Source of the DNA: Phycisphaerae bacterium
GTDB lineage: Bacteria; Planctomycetota; Phycisphaerae; UBA1845
NCBI GenBank assembly: GCA_024102815.1
Contig: JAGFJJ010000054.1
Coordinates: 1 to 63,271 of the forward strand
Reading direction: 5' to 3'
DNA: 63,271 nt
Every line of letters starts with the position of its first letter. Within the stretch, counting starts at the first letter, position 1. Below, piece after piece: positions 25,999 through 34,878 of this stretch. The translations under genes were made by a program, and so were the position numbers. The notes under the pieces were generated by a model that did no database searches, was not told the DNA's origin, and saw nothing but the letters and a program-made list of their open reading frames with translations.

Positions 25999-26031
25999 CC
26001 ACATCGCATCCGTGTTCAAGTGCGGCGCCTA

Positions 26032-26496
26032 CTACGACTCCAGCGCCCCGTTGATGCGTTCCAGGCTTCGAGCGAGATGGCTGGCGATGATCGTCTTGGC
26101 CCGCTCGGTTGCGCGCTCGATCACGCCGATGAGATCCGCAACTTCCTCTTCCAGACTCGAGAGCAGGTCCGTGCATTTCGTGGCGATTTCGTCGATGCGC
26201 TCCGTTCCGCGACCGGACAGGTCCGTCACGGCTTCCGTGCAGGCCGCGGCCGCCGCCGCGGCTTCGTCGGTTTGCCCGTCATGAATCAGTTGCTTGATTT
26301 GCACCACGCAGCGGTTCGTCACCATGCGCATATTCCGGGACGTACGCTCCGTGGCGTGGCCCATGCGGTGGAGGCACCGGGCGGTGAGGACGCGCGGCCG
26401 GGGTTGGCGCTCGTCGTCCGCCGCCCGCTCCTGTGCCCACGCTCCGGTCGACATCACGGTTACCAGCGCCCCCACCGTCAGCAGTCGTCGCAACAT
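26032..26496 (-). CDS. Secreted helical protein of unknown function
   Basis: 154 aa from ATG 26496, with a strong ribosome site (aaggagagcg, about 8 bases upstream). A signal peptide (MLRRLLTVGALVTVMSTGAWA-QE) precedes an almost wholly helical mature part with two cysteine-containing segments (ARCLHRMGHATERTSRNMRM, NRCVVQIKQLIHDGQTDEA) and a long C-terminal helix (VADLIGVIERATERAKTIIASH). Three to four regularly spaced cysteines suggest disulfide-linked helices. No family recognised. It is divergent from the pyruvate kinase gene. Confidence 0.65.
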   Translation of the reverse strand: MLRRLLTVGALVTVMSTGAWAQERAADDERQPRPRVLTARCLHRMGHATERTSRNMRMVTNRCVVQIKQLIHDGQTDEAAAAAAACTEAVTDLSGRGTERIDEIATKCTDLLSSLEEEVADLIGVIERATERAKTIIASHLARSLERINGALES

Positions 26497-26700
26497 TGCT
26501 CGCTCTCCTTGATCATTCACTCGAATTCCCCCGCCGGGACTCCCCGGCTCGTTACCCCGCCAAACGCCAAGGCCGAGCCCGTATTGCATGGCATGGCCCT
26601 TGTTTTCTTGAAGAATTCGCCAGAGGGATTCGATGGCCTGCGATGGTCGGTTCGAACCCATGACCGTAAGATGCTTGTGTCCATTTTTGGAGCACCGCAC

Positions 26701-28128
26701 GTGATTCGAACGAAGATTATCGCCACGCTGGGACCGGCATCGGACGACGAGGCGGTCATACGTCGCCTGCTGCATGCCGGCGTCGACGTCTTCCGACTCA
26801 ATTTCTCACACGGTTCGCTCGAAGAGCACGCCGCCCGTTACGAACGCATCCGAAAGATATGCCAGGACCTCGACACCCACATTGCGGTGATGGCCGATCT
26901 ATGCGGGCCCAAGGTTCGCGTCGATCCTGTCGAGAACGGCGGCGTGAACATTGGCGAGGGCGACAAGCTGGACATCGTCGGCGGGACGGTCTTGGGTAAT
27001 GCGCAACGAATATCCACGAACCGGCCGGGAATCGTGGATGAAGTGAAAAAGGGCCACCGCGTGCTGATCGACGACGGCTCGATCGCGCTGCGCGTGGCGG
27101 AGGTGCTTCCGGGGCGCCTGCGCTGCGTGTGCGAAGTCGGGGGGACGATTCGCACACGCAAGGGCGTCAATCTGCCCGACAGCGATCTGGTGGTTTCGGC
27201 ACTGACCGATGACGATCGCCGGCACGCGGCTTGGGCGTGCGAGCATGGCGTGGAGTACGTTGCGATCTCGTTCGTGCGAAAGGCGTCCGACGTGGACGAG
27301 CTTCGCGGACTGCTTCCCGATCCCAATCGAGGTCCGCACGTCGTTTCGAAGATCGAGACGCCCCAGGCGCTTAACGACATCGATGCGATCATCCGCCGCT
27401 CCGACGCAGTGCTCGTTGCTCGGGGCGATCTCGGGGTGGAACTCGATCTGGCCAGGGTCCCCCTCGTGCAGAAAGACATCACGCGCCGCTGCCAGGCCGC
27501 CGCCAAGCCCGTGATCATCGCCACGCAGATGCTCCAGTCGATGGTCAACGAGCCCTATGCGACGCGCGCGGAAGTCAGCGACGTGGCCAATGCAGTTTTC
27601 GACGCGGCCGATGCCGTCATGCTCAGTGCGGAGACATCCGTCGGACGATACCCGGTGGAGAGCGTCACGACGATGAATCGGATTGCCGCCGAGGCGGAGT
27701 CGTATGTCGTGCGTAGGGCCGAGACCTTTACGGCGGATTCCGTGGCAACGCAGTACCCCGAGACGGAGGCGATGGCGCGGGCCGCGGACGTGCTCGCACG
27801 ACAGGCGGAGGCGGTGCTCGTGGCCGCATGGACGCGTTTCGGGCACACGGTGCGACTGCTGAGCAAGTGCCGCCTGAATCGGCCGGTGGTGGGCATTACC
27901 GCCGACAAGTCCGTTTGCGGGCGCATGTCGCTGTACTACGGGGTGTTTCCGCTGACCATTCCACGTCCGGCACGCGTGCGCGACATGCTCCACGAGCTGG
28001 ACCGGACGCTGCTGGCACGGAAGCTATGCAAGAGTGGCGACTGTGTGGTGGTGATTGCCGGCCGGGGCGTAGAGGAACTCGGTTCGACGGATAATGCATT
28101 GTTGGTTCACACGGTTGAGGGCGGATAG
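26701..28128 (+). CDS. pyk: Pyruvate kinase
   Basis: 475 aa, the normal length. Makes pyruvate and ATP from phosphoenolpyruvate and ADP at the end of glycolysis. The N-terminus VIRTKIIATLGPAS is the family start, with the substrate loop VFRLNFSHGS, the TIM-barrel active site VVSKIETPQALNDID with the catalytic lysine in SKIE, GDLGVELDL, and the K+/ADP site MLSAETSVGRYPVE. The frame is open far upstream (to 25897), but the homology begins exactly at GTG 26701, which has tggag upstream; ATG 26671 is the alternative. No other glycolytic gene is adjacent. Confidence 0.95.
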   Translation: MIRTKIIATLGPASDDEAVIRRLLHAGVDVFRLNFSHGSLEEHAARYERIRKICQDLDTHIAVMADLCGPKVRVDPVENGGVNIGEGDKLDIVGGTVLGNAQRISTNRPGIVDEVKKGHRVLIDDGSIALRVAEVLPGRLRCVCEVGGTIRTRKGVNLPDSDLVVSALTDDDRRHAAWACEHGVEYVAISFVRKASDVDELRGLLPDPNRGPHVVSKIETPQALNDIDAIIRRSDAVLVARGDLGVELDLARVPLVQKDITRRCQAAAKPVIIATQMLQSMVNEPYATRAEVSDVANAVFDAADAVMLSAETSVGRYPVESVTTMNRIAAEAESYVVRRAETFTADSVATQYPETEAMARAADVLARQAEAVLVAAWTRFGHTVRLLSKCRLNRPVVGITADKSVCGRMSLYYGVFPLTIPRPARVRDMLHELDRTLLARKLCKSGDCVVVIAGRGVEELGSTDNALLVHTVEGG

Positions 28129-28470
28129 GGGGTAGGGACGCACGGCGGGTGCAGATGACGCTACAAAACTGCCACTCTCTCCACAGCTCCCGTATTCGCC
28201 GTATGAGCACTTGCAGCCGCCAATCCATCGCCGCGCGGAGCATTCGCGCGTTTCATTCCTTTCCTCGGGTCTGGGTAAGATGCGCCTGCATGCGCGGGTC
28301 ACGCTGGGCAGGAGACATGTTGAGGAGATGATCGTTCATGATGCGCCGCCGCTCGGCGCGGTCTCCGATGAGGGGATCAAAGGCGGAATTGGTGTGGTGC
28401 TCGTCCGTCGAAATAGTCGCTAATTTCTCCAGCCCCCCATATTCATTGCCCAAGAGCCGCGGCACACCAA
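28129..28470. other. Gene-less spacer after pyruvate kinase
   Basis: 342 bases between two convergent genes. I looked in both strands for remains of the missing second half of UvrA and found none. No terminator hairpin with a T-run is visible. Nothing else assignable. Confidence 0.45.
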
Positions 28471-28533
28471 GCTATTTCCTGCCCTTCGTGGCTGCGCGGC
28501 TCCGTTGCTTCGTCACTCTCTTCCCCACCGGCC
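28471..28533 (-). repeat. Tail repeat, copy E, encoding the end of UvrA
   Basis: On the minus strand: gtggggaagagagtgacgaagcaacggagccgcgcagccacgaagggcaggaaatag. The units gaagcaacggagcc, gccacgaagg and ggaaatag match the tail-repeat family. It encodes the last residues of the truncated UvrA (from about PVGKRVTKQRSRAATKGRK) and its TAG stop. Confidence 0.6.
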
Positions 28534-30493
28534 GGCGATTTGCGGGAATCTCGATGCGTTCCTTTCCGAGCAGGAATTGGCCCGTCAGGGAGCGTTCGTT
28601 TCGCAGGAGATCTTCGAGGTTGCCCTGGGCGACGACTTCGCCGCCGCGGACGCCCGGACCGGGGCCGAAGTCCACGATGACGTCGGCCGCGCGCATGGTC
28701 TGCTCGTCGTGCTCGACGACGATAACCGTGTTGCCCAGATCGCGAAGGCGGCAGAGGGAATCGAGCAAGCGCTGGTTGTCGCGGTGGTGCAGGCCGATGC
28801 TGGGCTCGTCGAGGATGTAAAGCACGCCGACCAGTCCCGCGCCGATCTGGCTGGCGAGGCGTATGCGCTGCGACTCACCGCCGGAAAGGGTGGGAGCGGT
28901 GCGGTCGAGCGTGAGGTAGTCGAGACCCACGTCGCGGAGGAAGCCCAGCCGGCCGCGGATCTCTCGGACCACATCGACGGCGATGCGCGCTTCGGTGGGT
29001 GAGAAGTCGAGCTTCGCGAAGAATTCGTCCGCTTCGCTGATGGACAGGCCGCAGACTTCGGTGATCGTTTTGCCGCCGAGGCGAACCGCTCGGGCCTGGG
29101 CGTTCAGCCGCGTGCCGCCGCACGCGCTGCACGGCGTCTGCCGCATGTACTTTTCGTAGTAGGCACGAACCATGTTGGATCGGGCCTTGCGGTGCTTTTC
29201 GCGAAGCTCGGCCAGTACGCCGTCAAACGTCCCACCGTGACGCCACACGCCGCCGGAGAAGCGCCACTCGAAGGTCAGGTGCGTGTCGCCCGTTCCAAAG
29301 AGCAGGGCCCGCCTGGCTTTTTCGGGCAGCTTTTCCCACGGCGTCTTGAGATCGAATCCGACATGGCGGGCCACGGCTTCATAAATGTGCCGGCGCCAGC
29401 GGCCGATCTTGGTGCGCATGGGTTCGATGGCCAGACCGAGGAAGGATCGCCGCGGATGGGGCACAAGCTTGTCGGGGTCGAAATCGAAGACCGTGCCGAG
29501 GCCGTCGCATTGCTGGCACATTCCCGTGGGCGAATTGAAGCTGAAGAGTTGAGGCGAGGGTGGCTCGAAACTGAGATCGCACGTGGGGCAAGCATAGTGC
29601 GATGACAGTAAGATGTCCTCCGCAGAGGACTCGGAATTCGAGCCACGGCTCTTGCGATTTCGCAGGGTGCTACTACGCCTGAGCGATGTCTTCTGAGGTA
29701 CTGCCTTCAGTCCGGGCGAATCCGCTCTGTCGTTTCCCGTGGACAAGCTGGAAGTGCCACTTGGGTCATCACCAGCCACCGCGTAAACGATCATTGTGCC
29801 TTCGCTGAGCTTCAGGGCGGCTTCCACGGCTTCGGCCAGGCGCGGGCGCACGGTGGGAGTAATGGCCAGCCGGTCAATGACGATCTCGATGTCATGGCGA
29901 ATGTTTCGGGAAAGCGAGGGGGCGTCGCTCAAAGCGACGACCCGGCCGTCGACCCGCGCGCGGGCGTAGCCCAAGCGAAGCATGTCCTCGAACAGGTCCT
30001 TGTACTCGCCCTTTTTCCCCCGGATGACAGGGGCAAGGACGAGAAACTTCGTCGCTTGACGGAGTCCCAGAATGCGGGCAATGATCTGCTCGCGTGATTG
30101 CGCGCTGATGACGTTTCCGCACGACGGGCAATGCTGCCGCCCGACGCGAGCGAATAGCACGCGGAGAAAATCGTGAATCTGCGTAACCGTTCCTACGGTG
30201 CTTCGTGGGTTCCATCCGCCGGTTTTCTGTTGAATGGAGATTGACGGACTCAAGCCCGTTATCTGCTCGACGTCGGGTTTGGGGAGCTGGCCCATGAACT
30301 GCCGAGCGTAGGAGCTGAGCGACTCAATATACCGGCGCTGCCCTTCGGCAAAGAGCGTATCGAACGCCAGGCTGCTCTTGCCGCTGCCGGAGACACCGGT
30401 GAAGCAGATCAGCTTCCCGCGGGGGAGCGTGAGCGATACGCCGCGCAGATTGTGTTCGCGAGCACCCTTGATGGTGATGGCTGCGGGTTCCAT
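28472..30493 (-). CDS. uvrA: UvrA-like excinuclease subunit lacking the C-terminal ATPase half
   Basis: 673 aa from ATG 30493; full UvrA is about 940-1000 aa. Present: Walker A FTGVSGSGKSSLAFD (about 31-45), the UvrB-binding/zinc segments (HCPSCGN; ACPTC..MCQQC), an insert of about 50 residues rich in S, T and R between the two zinc-site halves, the second zinc region TPCSACGGTRLN, signature LSGGESQRIRLASQ and Walker B LYILDEPSIGLHHRD. After the module-I end (SLTGQFLLGKERIEIPANRR) the sequence should continue into module II. Instead it enters a repeat and stops. Module II is found nowhere in the window. It may be a pseudogene remnant, one part of a split UvrA, or the result of a rearrangement. 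Confidence 0.85.
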   Translation of the reverse strand: MEPAAITIKGAREHNLRGVSLTLPRGKLICFTGVSGSGKSSLAFDTLFAEGQRRYIESLSSYARQFMGQLPKPDVEQITGLSPSISIQQKTGGWNPRSTVGTVTQIHDFLRVLFARVGRQHCPSCGNVISAQSREQIIARILGLRQATKFLVLAPVIRGKKGEYKDLFEDMLRLGYARARVDGRVVALSDAPSLSRNIRHDIEIVIDRLAITPTVRPRLAEAVEAALKLSEGTMIVYAVAGDDPSGTSSLSTGNDRADSPGLKAVPQKTSLRRSSTLRNRKSRGSNSESSAEDILLSSHYACPTCDLSFEPPSPQLFSFNSPTGMCQQCDGLGTVFDFDPDKLVPHPRRSFLGLAIEPMRTKIGRWRRHIYEAVARHVGFDLKTPWEKLPEKARRALLFGTGDTHLTFEWRFSGGVWRHGGTFDGVLAELREKHRKARSNMVRAYYEKYMRQTPCSACGGTRLNAQARAVRLGGKTITEVCGLSISEADEFFAKLDFSPTEARIAVDVVREIRGRLGFLRDVGLDYLTLDRTAPTLSGGESQRIRLASQIGAGLVGVLYILDEPSIGLHHRDNQRLLDSLCRLRDLGNTVIVVEHDEQTMRAADVIVDFGPGPGVRGGEVVAQGNLEDLLRNERSLTGQFLLGKERIEIPANRRPVGKRVTKQRSRAATKGRK

Positions 30494-30554
30494 AGCAGGT
30501 GTTGCATCAAGAAAATGGCGTTTGCGCCGGGTGAGTGGCGCGTCCGACGCGGGA

Positions 30555-31190
30555 TCATCCCTTGCCGGTCTGGGGAACGGGCCTGGCAAAATGCCGGGCA
30601 CTCGGCTCGTAGGCCAAGCGGATGACCCGCCAATAGCCCGAATCGCGGACAAGACTCACGTTCAGCACGACGCTGGCATCGGGATCGCCTTGCGGATCGG
30701 CCAACTCGAGCAGCACATAGCTCTCCTCCGTGTCGACGCCACCGCGGCGAACGGGGCGCGGGCCCAACTGGGCGAAGCGCTTTTCGGCCGACTCCCAGTC
30801 CACGGGAAGCTGCTTCGCGTAATAGCCGACGGCCGGCGCCCAATGATAGACGATGCGGAAAAGGGCCTCGTCCTCTGCCTCGCTCCCCTTGGAGTTTCCC
30901 CGCAACTGATCGGCCGCAACCACATCGAATTCAACGTCCAGCGCCGATTCGCGCTCCGCCGCCGACTTGGCAAACACGTCGTCGTGGAGGGCTCGCAGCA
31001 GTACGTAAGCCACCTGCTTGGGGGTCGCCTCCTTATCGAGGCGGATGCCAAAATGCTCGACGGTTCGGACCACGGGGCGGCGGAGATGCTGGTCCGCGAG
31101 GCGCGCGTCGCGGGCGCAACCGCCAAGCGCCACGGCGATGAGGATCGGGCTCCAGACATGAACCAGGGCCGTTGCGAATCGCTTTATCAT
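30555..31190 (-). CDS. Lipoprotein of unknown function
   Basis: 211 aa from ATG 31190. A lipoprotein signal (SPILIAVALGGC) puts Cys at about residue 25. The mature part is alpha/beta, with 'ATPKQVAYVLLRALHDDVFAKSAAERESALDVEF' and 'YVLLELADPQGDPDASVVLNVSLVRDSGYWRVIRLAYEP', the latter resembling a small beta-sheet domain of SnoaL/NTF2-like shape. No family recognised. It lies 61 bases upstream of uvrA on the same strand and may be co-transcribed. Confidence 0.65.
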   Translation of the reverse strand: MIKRFATALVHVWSPILIAVALGGCARDARLADQHLRRPVVRTVEHFGIRLDKEATPKQVAYVLLRALHDDVFAKSAAERESALDVEFDVVAADQLRGNSKGSEAEDEALFRIVYHWAPAVGYYAKQLPVDWESAEKRFAQLGPRPVRRGGVDTEESYVLLELADPQGDPDASVVLNVSLVRDSGYWRVIRLAYEPSARHFARPVPQTGKG

Positions 31191-31277
31191 GCCCGGAGTG
31201 TACGGCGGCCGGTGTGGGATGGAAAGTGGGCCCGCGACCGCGGTCCACGGCGCAAAGTCCACGCGTTTCCGGTGATC

Positions 31278-31967
31278 TTACGGGTACCGGGCGAACTCGG
31301 GCGGGGATTCGGGTGGAGGCGCCTCCTCCCCGTTCTGAAAGTACTGGAAGTCGCGCAAGTCCAGATCGCCGTCATGGTCCAGATCGCCAAAGAGACCACA
31401 GCCGAACCGGTCAACGACACCGCAGCCGCATTCCCCGGGTTGGAACTTGTAGCGATCGGCGGGGCAGAAATCGATAATGCCGTAGAGCAACGAACCGTAT
31501 TGCTCATTGATGCGGCTGACGATTTCGCCTTCCACGTACGTCTCCAGAGCATACCGCATCGTCACCGTATCGTAAGGAACACGTGCCGTGAGACTGGCAC
31601 CATATGGAGAAAGTGAGGCTCCGAACAGTGTCCGGCCCCAGCCGCCGGGAGCGTAGCCGAACTCCGTGGCCGATCGCACGCTCTGGTCACCGTCCGCCTT
31701 CCGAACGATCAGTTCGTAGCCCTCGTACCCCGTGGCGCGGTTGTTGTCCACGTCGACAAAGAGCTGCCACTCGGGCTCGTAGATCGTAAGAAGAACCACG
31801 AAGCCGTCATCGTTGTAATAAGCCTGAACGGTGTTCAATGGCGTTGAGGCAATGAGCACCGTATACAAGGCGAGAACGTACACACCGACCCTCGTCGCAA
31901 ACGGACACGGAATCGCGATAATCTGGTTGAGCAAGGTGAAAAACGACAGGAGTGGCCGCGCGTGCAA
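31278..31967 (-). CDS. Secreted protein with a dockerin-like calcium loop
   Basis: About 229 aa if translation starts at the TTG near 31967 (ggggggaaaggag directly before it); the start is uncertain because the frame is open to 32267 and has no well-placed ATG. A hydrophobic export signal (YVLALYTVLIASTPLNTVQA) precedes a beta-rich domain 'YYNDDGFVVLLTIYEPEWQLFVDVDNNRATGYEGYELIVR', as in secreted beta-sandwich proteins that bind calcium or sugars. The C-terminus contains CGLFGDLDHDGDLDLRDFQYFQN, one half of a type I dockerin-like pair. It lies 87 bases before the lipoprotein gene. Confidence 0.6.
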   Translation of the reverse strand: MHARPLLSFFTLLNQIIAIPCPFATRVGVYVLALYTVLIASTPLNTVQAYYNDDGFVVLLTIYEPEWQLFVDVDNNRATGYEGYELIVRKADGDQSVRSATEFGYAPGGWGRTLFGASLSPYGASLTARVPYDTVTMRYALETYVEGEIVSRINEQYGSLLYGIIDFCPADRYKFQPGECGCGVVDRFGCGLFGDLDHDGDLDLRDFQYFQNGEEAPPPESPPEFARYP

Positions 31968-32312
31968 CTCCTTTCCCCCCCAACGTCCGAAAACCAGAAT
32001 ATCGAATTCCACCCGCCAAACAAAGCGTTTTTTATCGGTCTGCCGGTTTGGGCGTGGGCATCGGGGGGAAGGAGCGGACGCCTGTAATAGAAATCTGAAT
32101 GCGACGCTCGAGCGGGTTCGCCCTAAGTCGTTGGGCGGCAGTCGGATGCAGTCGGGCGGGGCAACGTACTGACCAAAACGCAGGTGAAGGTGACGGCTCG
32201 TCCAAGCCTTGTACGTATGCTTCCGACCGGACCGGGTGTCACCTTCCCATGTGCCGGAACCCGACACATTCCACGCGACTTGGGGGGAATCTGCGGGGCC
32301 CCACCGTCTTCG

Positions 32313-34652
32313 TTATTCGGCCCCGATCAATCCGCGGATGTCCCGCACAATGGCCGCACAGTTCGCACGAAGCTCGGCCTTGCGGTCGATCAGCGCAGCG
32401 CGCGAGGGATGCCCTCCGAATAACTGCACGTGGAATCGGAGGGCGTTGGATGTACCCGAGGGGCGGATGGTCAAGTGCGAGTTTCGCTCTTCGTCGAAGA
32501 AGAACCGGTAGCCCTCATCGGGGAAACCTTCCCAGTTCGCCGCGTCGTACTTGCCGGTACGGTAGTCTGTGGCTCCAACAACTTTCGTTCCGCCAAGCGT
32601 CGGCGGGCGATCCCCGACATGGATGAAGAGTTCCTCGGCCTTGGCGAGGATGTTTCGCTTCTTGGTATAACCGGCCAGGCCTTCGTATTCGCCGTCGATC
32701 GGGTCCGGCTCGTAATGCGTGGCGTACAGGCCGATCTCAGGGTCGAGGTAGAGTTTCTCATCGAGCAGGTCGAGGGGATTGGTGCCCTGCTCCTTGGCCC
32801 AGGCGGCGAGTTCCGCCACGAGTACCGCGGCAAAGGCCCCGTCCTTGTCGCGAACGTGCCCCTCGGTGCCGAGTGAACGTTCGTCCGGGGGCGGCCCCCC
32901 GAGCATGGAAAATCCGTTGCTCTGCTCAAGTGCCGCGATGTTGACACTCCGCAGGGGGTCATCCATCGCCATCCAGGAGTGAATCGTGCGATTCACGCGC
33001 GCCTCGCCGGGGCGCAGGCGACCCTCTTCGTATCGCGGCAGACGCCCGCCATCGGTCAGTCCGGGCGTGGCCTTCCCCTCGCTCAGGTCCCACATGGCCC
33101 GGCAGCCCGCGGCAAGCTGCGCGAATCCGACCCAGGTCTTGAGCACGCCGAGCCCGAACTTGCGGGCGATGCGGACGAGCAGGTCCGTCGTGGTGTGCGA
33201 GAGGGCGATGAATTTCTGATTGGCGTCGCGGACCTTGCCGAAGCCTTCCACTTCGGTCTGCAGGCGATACCACAAGATCAGTGACCACGCTTCGTCGGCC
33301 GAAATCAGACTGTAGTCGCGTCGCTCGCCCGTGCCCGGATGCGGATACGCCTTGCGCTGGTTCGGTGGCACCTTCAGGATCACACCGCAGCGATCGGCGT
33401 CGGGATCGGTGCCGATGATGAGATCGACCTCGTTCCAGGCCTTGCCGTATTCGTCCTTGAATGCCGCCACCGCGATGTCGGCCGCGCGCCAGTCGCCGGG
33501 ATCGGGCTGCTGCTCCCTCCCCGGCTCCGAGCAGAACGCGGGAAACATGCCGTCGAGCGGATCGAGTCGCATGATCCGCCGCACGTTGCGGAAGCCGATT
33601 TCCCCCAGCATGCGGGGCACGAGCTTCCGCCCCGAGCCGTTGAACGCCGAGTAGCCGATGGAAAGCGGGTGCTTGGCCGACGTAATCATCTCCGGCCGGA
33701 GCAGGAATCCCTTGACATGCTCGATGTGCAGGGTGTGCAGATCGAGGATGCGGTCCTCGCGCCCCGCGTAGATGGATGCACTGTCGGGGAGCGGATCCCC
33801 CAGAGGCATGCCTTGATGTTCACCCGACTCAACGACCCGCCGGTCCTTGCTTCGCACACCGCCGAGGAACCAGAGCTTTTCCTTCGGCGCCTCCGCCAAA
33901 GGAGTTGTTTTGATATCTTCAAACGCGATCGTCTTGATGTAGTCGTTGTACAGCTTGTTGCGCTCCGCGGGATCAAACTGCGAGCCATTCTGGCAGGAGA
34001 GCTTGTAGCCATTGTATCGCAGATCGTTGTGGCTGGCGGAGATGAATACGCCGATGTCGGCTTTCAGTGCCGGAACGGCGAAAGTCACGCTCGGATAGAG
34101 GCAAGCCTCGTCGAACAAGTAGACGGTATAGCCGTAGGCCAGGAAGAGCTCTGCGATGAGCCGGGCGAAGTCCGCCCCGCGAACGCGGCTGTCGAATCCG
34201 ATGACGACTTTCTGAAGCGGCGGCTTGCGCTCCACGCCGAACTTGGCCGTTCCTGCTGCGGTGAGCAGGTAGACCACGTCGTTGATGGTGTTGGGACCCT
34301 TGATGATTGGGGCGTGGACGCCCTCTTCCTTGAGGCGGCGGATGATCGAGGCCGTAGCTCCCATTTTCTCGCGGATGCCGCCCGTTCCGAAAGCCACTTC
34401 CCGGGAGTAGGCGTTGGTCAGTGCTTCCCATTGCTCCCCGCGAATCGCCTCGCGGAGGGCGTCGCGGAGGTTGGGGGAAATACGGTCGAGCTGGTCCGCC
34501 AGGAGCCACTTGCAGAGGTGCTTGGGTGTGTTGGCGACGGCGGCATCGAAGTACGTGCCGCTGATCCGGCCGGCGGCGCGCTCGCGGTCGAGATAGTCGC
34601 GAATGCCCTGCTCGGCCTGTTGGAGCAGTTGTTCATCGGTGGCTGCGGTCAA
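32313..34652 (-). CDS. Phosphohexomutase (phosphoglucomutase/phosphomannomutase family)
   Basis: 779 aa from a TTG at 34652 that has an excellent site (agggagg, 6 bases upstream). Alpha-D-phosphohexomutase with four domains: the catalytic phosphoserine loop appears as ISASHNDLRYNGYK (usual form TASHNPxxxNGYK), metal loop GTDPDADRCGV, sugar loop in the third domain, and C-terminal 'HLTIRPSGTSNALRF'. Family members interconvert hexose 1- and 6-phosphates. It is about 200 residues longer than most phospho-sugar mutases, with extra sequence in the N-terminal half and near 520-560. Specificity (glucose or mannose) cannot be told. Confidence 0.85.
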   Translation of the reverse strand: MTAATDEQLLQQAEQGIRDYLDRERAAGRISGTYFDAAVANTPKHLCKWLLADQLDRISPNLRDALREAIRGEQWEALTNAYSREVAFGTGGIREKMGATASIIRRLKEEGVHAPIIKGPNTINDVVYLLTAAGTAKFGVERKPPLQKVVIGFDSRVRGADFARLIAELFLAYGYTVYLFDEACLYPSVTFAVPALKADIGVFISASHNDLRYNGYKLSCQNGSQFDPAERNKLYNDYIKTIAFEDIKTTPLAEAPKEKLWFLGGVRSKDRRVVESGEHQGMPLGDPLPDSASIYAGREDRILDLHTLHIEHVKGFLLRPEMITSAKHPLSIGYSAFNGSGRKLVPRMLGEIGFRNVRRIMRLDPLDGMFPAFCSEPGREQQPDPGDWRAADIAVAAFKDEYGKAWNEVDLIIGTDPDADRCGVILKVPPNQRKAYPHPGTGERRDYSLISADEAWSLILWYRLQTEVEGFGKVRDANQKFIALSHTTTDLLVRIARKFGLGVLKTWVGFAQLAAGCRAMWDLSEGKATPGLTDGGRLPRYEEGRLRPGEARVNRTIHSWMAMDDPLRSVNIAALEQSNGFSMLGGPPPDERSLGTEGHVRDKDGAFAAVLVAELAAWAKEQGTNPLDLLDEKLYLDPEIGLYATHYEPDPIDGEYEGLAGYTKKRNILAKAEELFIHVGDRPPTLGGTKVVGATDYRTGKYDAANWEGFPDEGYRFFFDEERNSHLTIRPSGTSNALRFHVQLFGGHPSRAALIDRKAELRANCAAIVRDIRGLIGAE

Positions 34653-34878
34653 GGCGGTCCTCCCTGTGGTTGCGCGAGCGAGGCAGGGTGGGATATTCAG
34701 TACGCCACCCCCGACGCGCAAACGCGATCGAGGTCAACCTAGTCCGCGCCCCGGGGGTCGTCAACTTGGGAAGGCGTGCGCCGGATTACGTGAGAATGAC
34801 AGAAGAAGACCATGGGCTCTGGTCCCCGAGATCGTCCCCAGTCGCACACCAACGCCGATCGGGTAGACTTCTTGGCGT

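Noticed and set aside
26641..26670. Sequence ggttcgaaccc resembling a tRNA T-arm
   Set aside because: The flanking bases do not form a five-base T stem, and there is no D-arm, anticodon arm or acceptor stem upstream.
33339..34742. A 467-codon open frame opposite the phosphohexomutase
   Set aside because: Shadow frame with His/Val/Leu-rich low-complexity sequence; the other strand has catalytic motifs of a known family.
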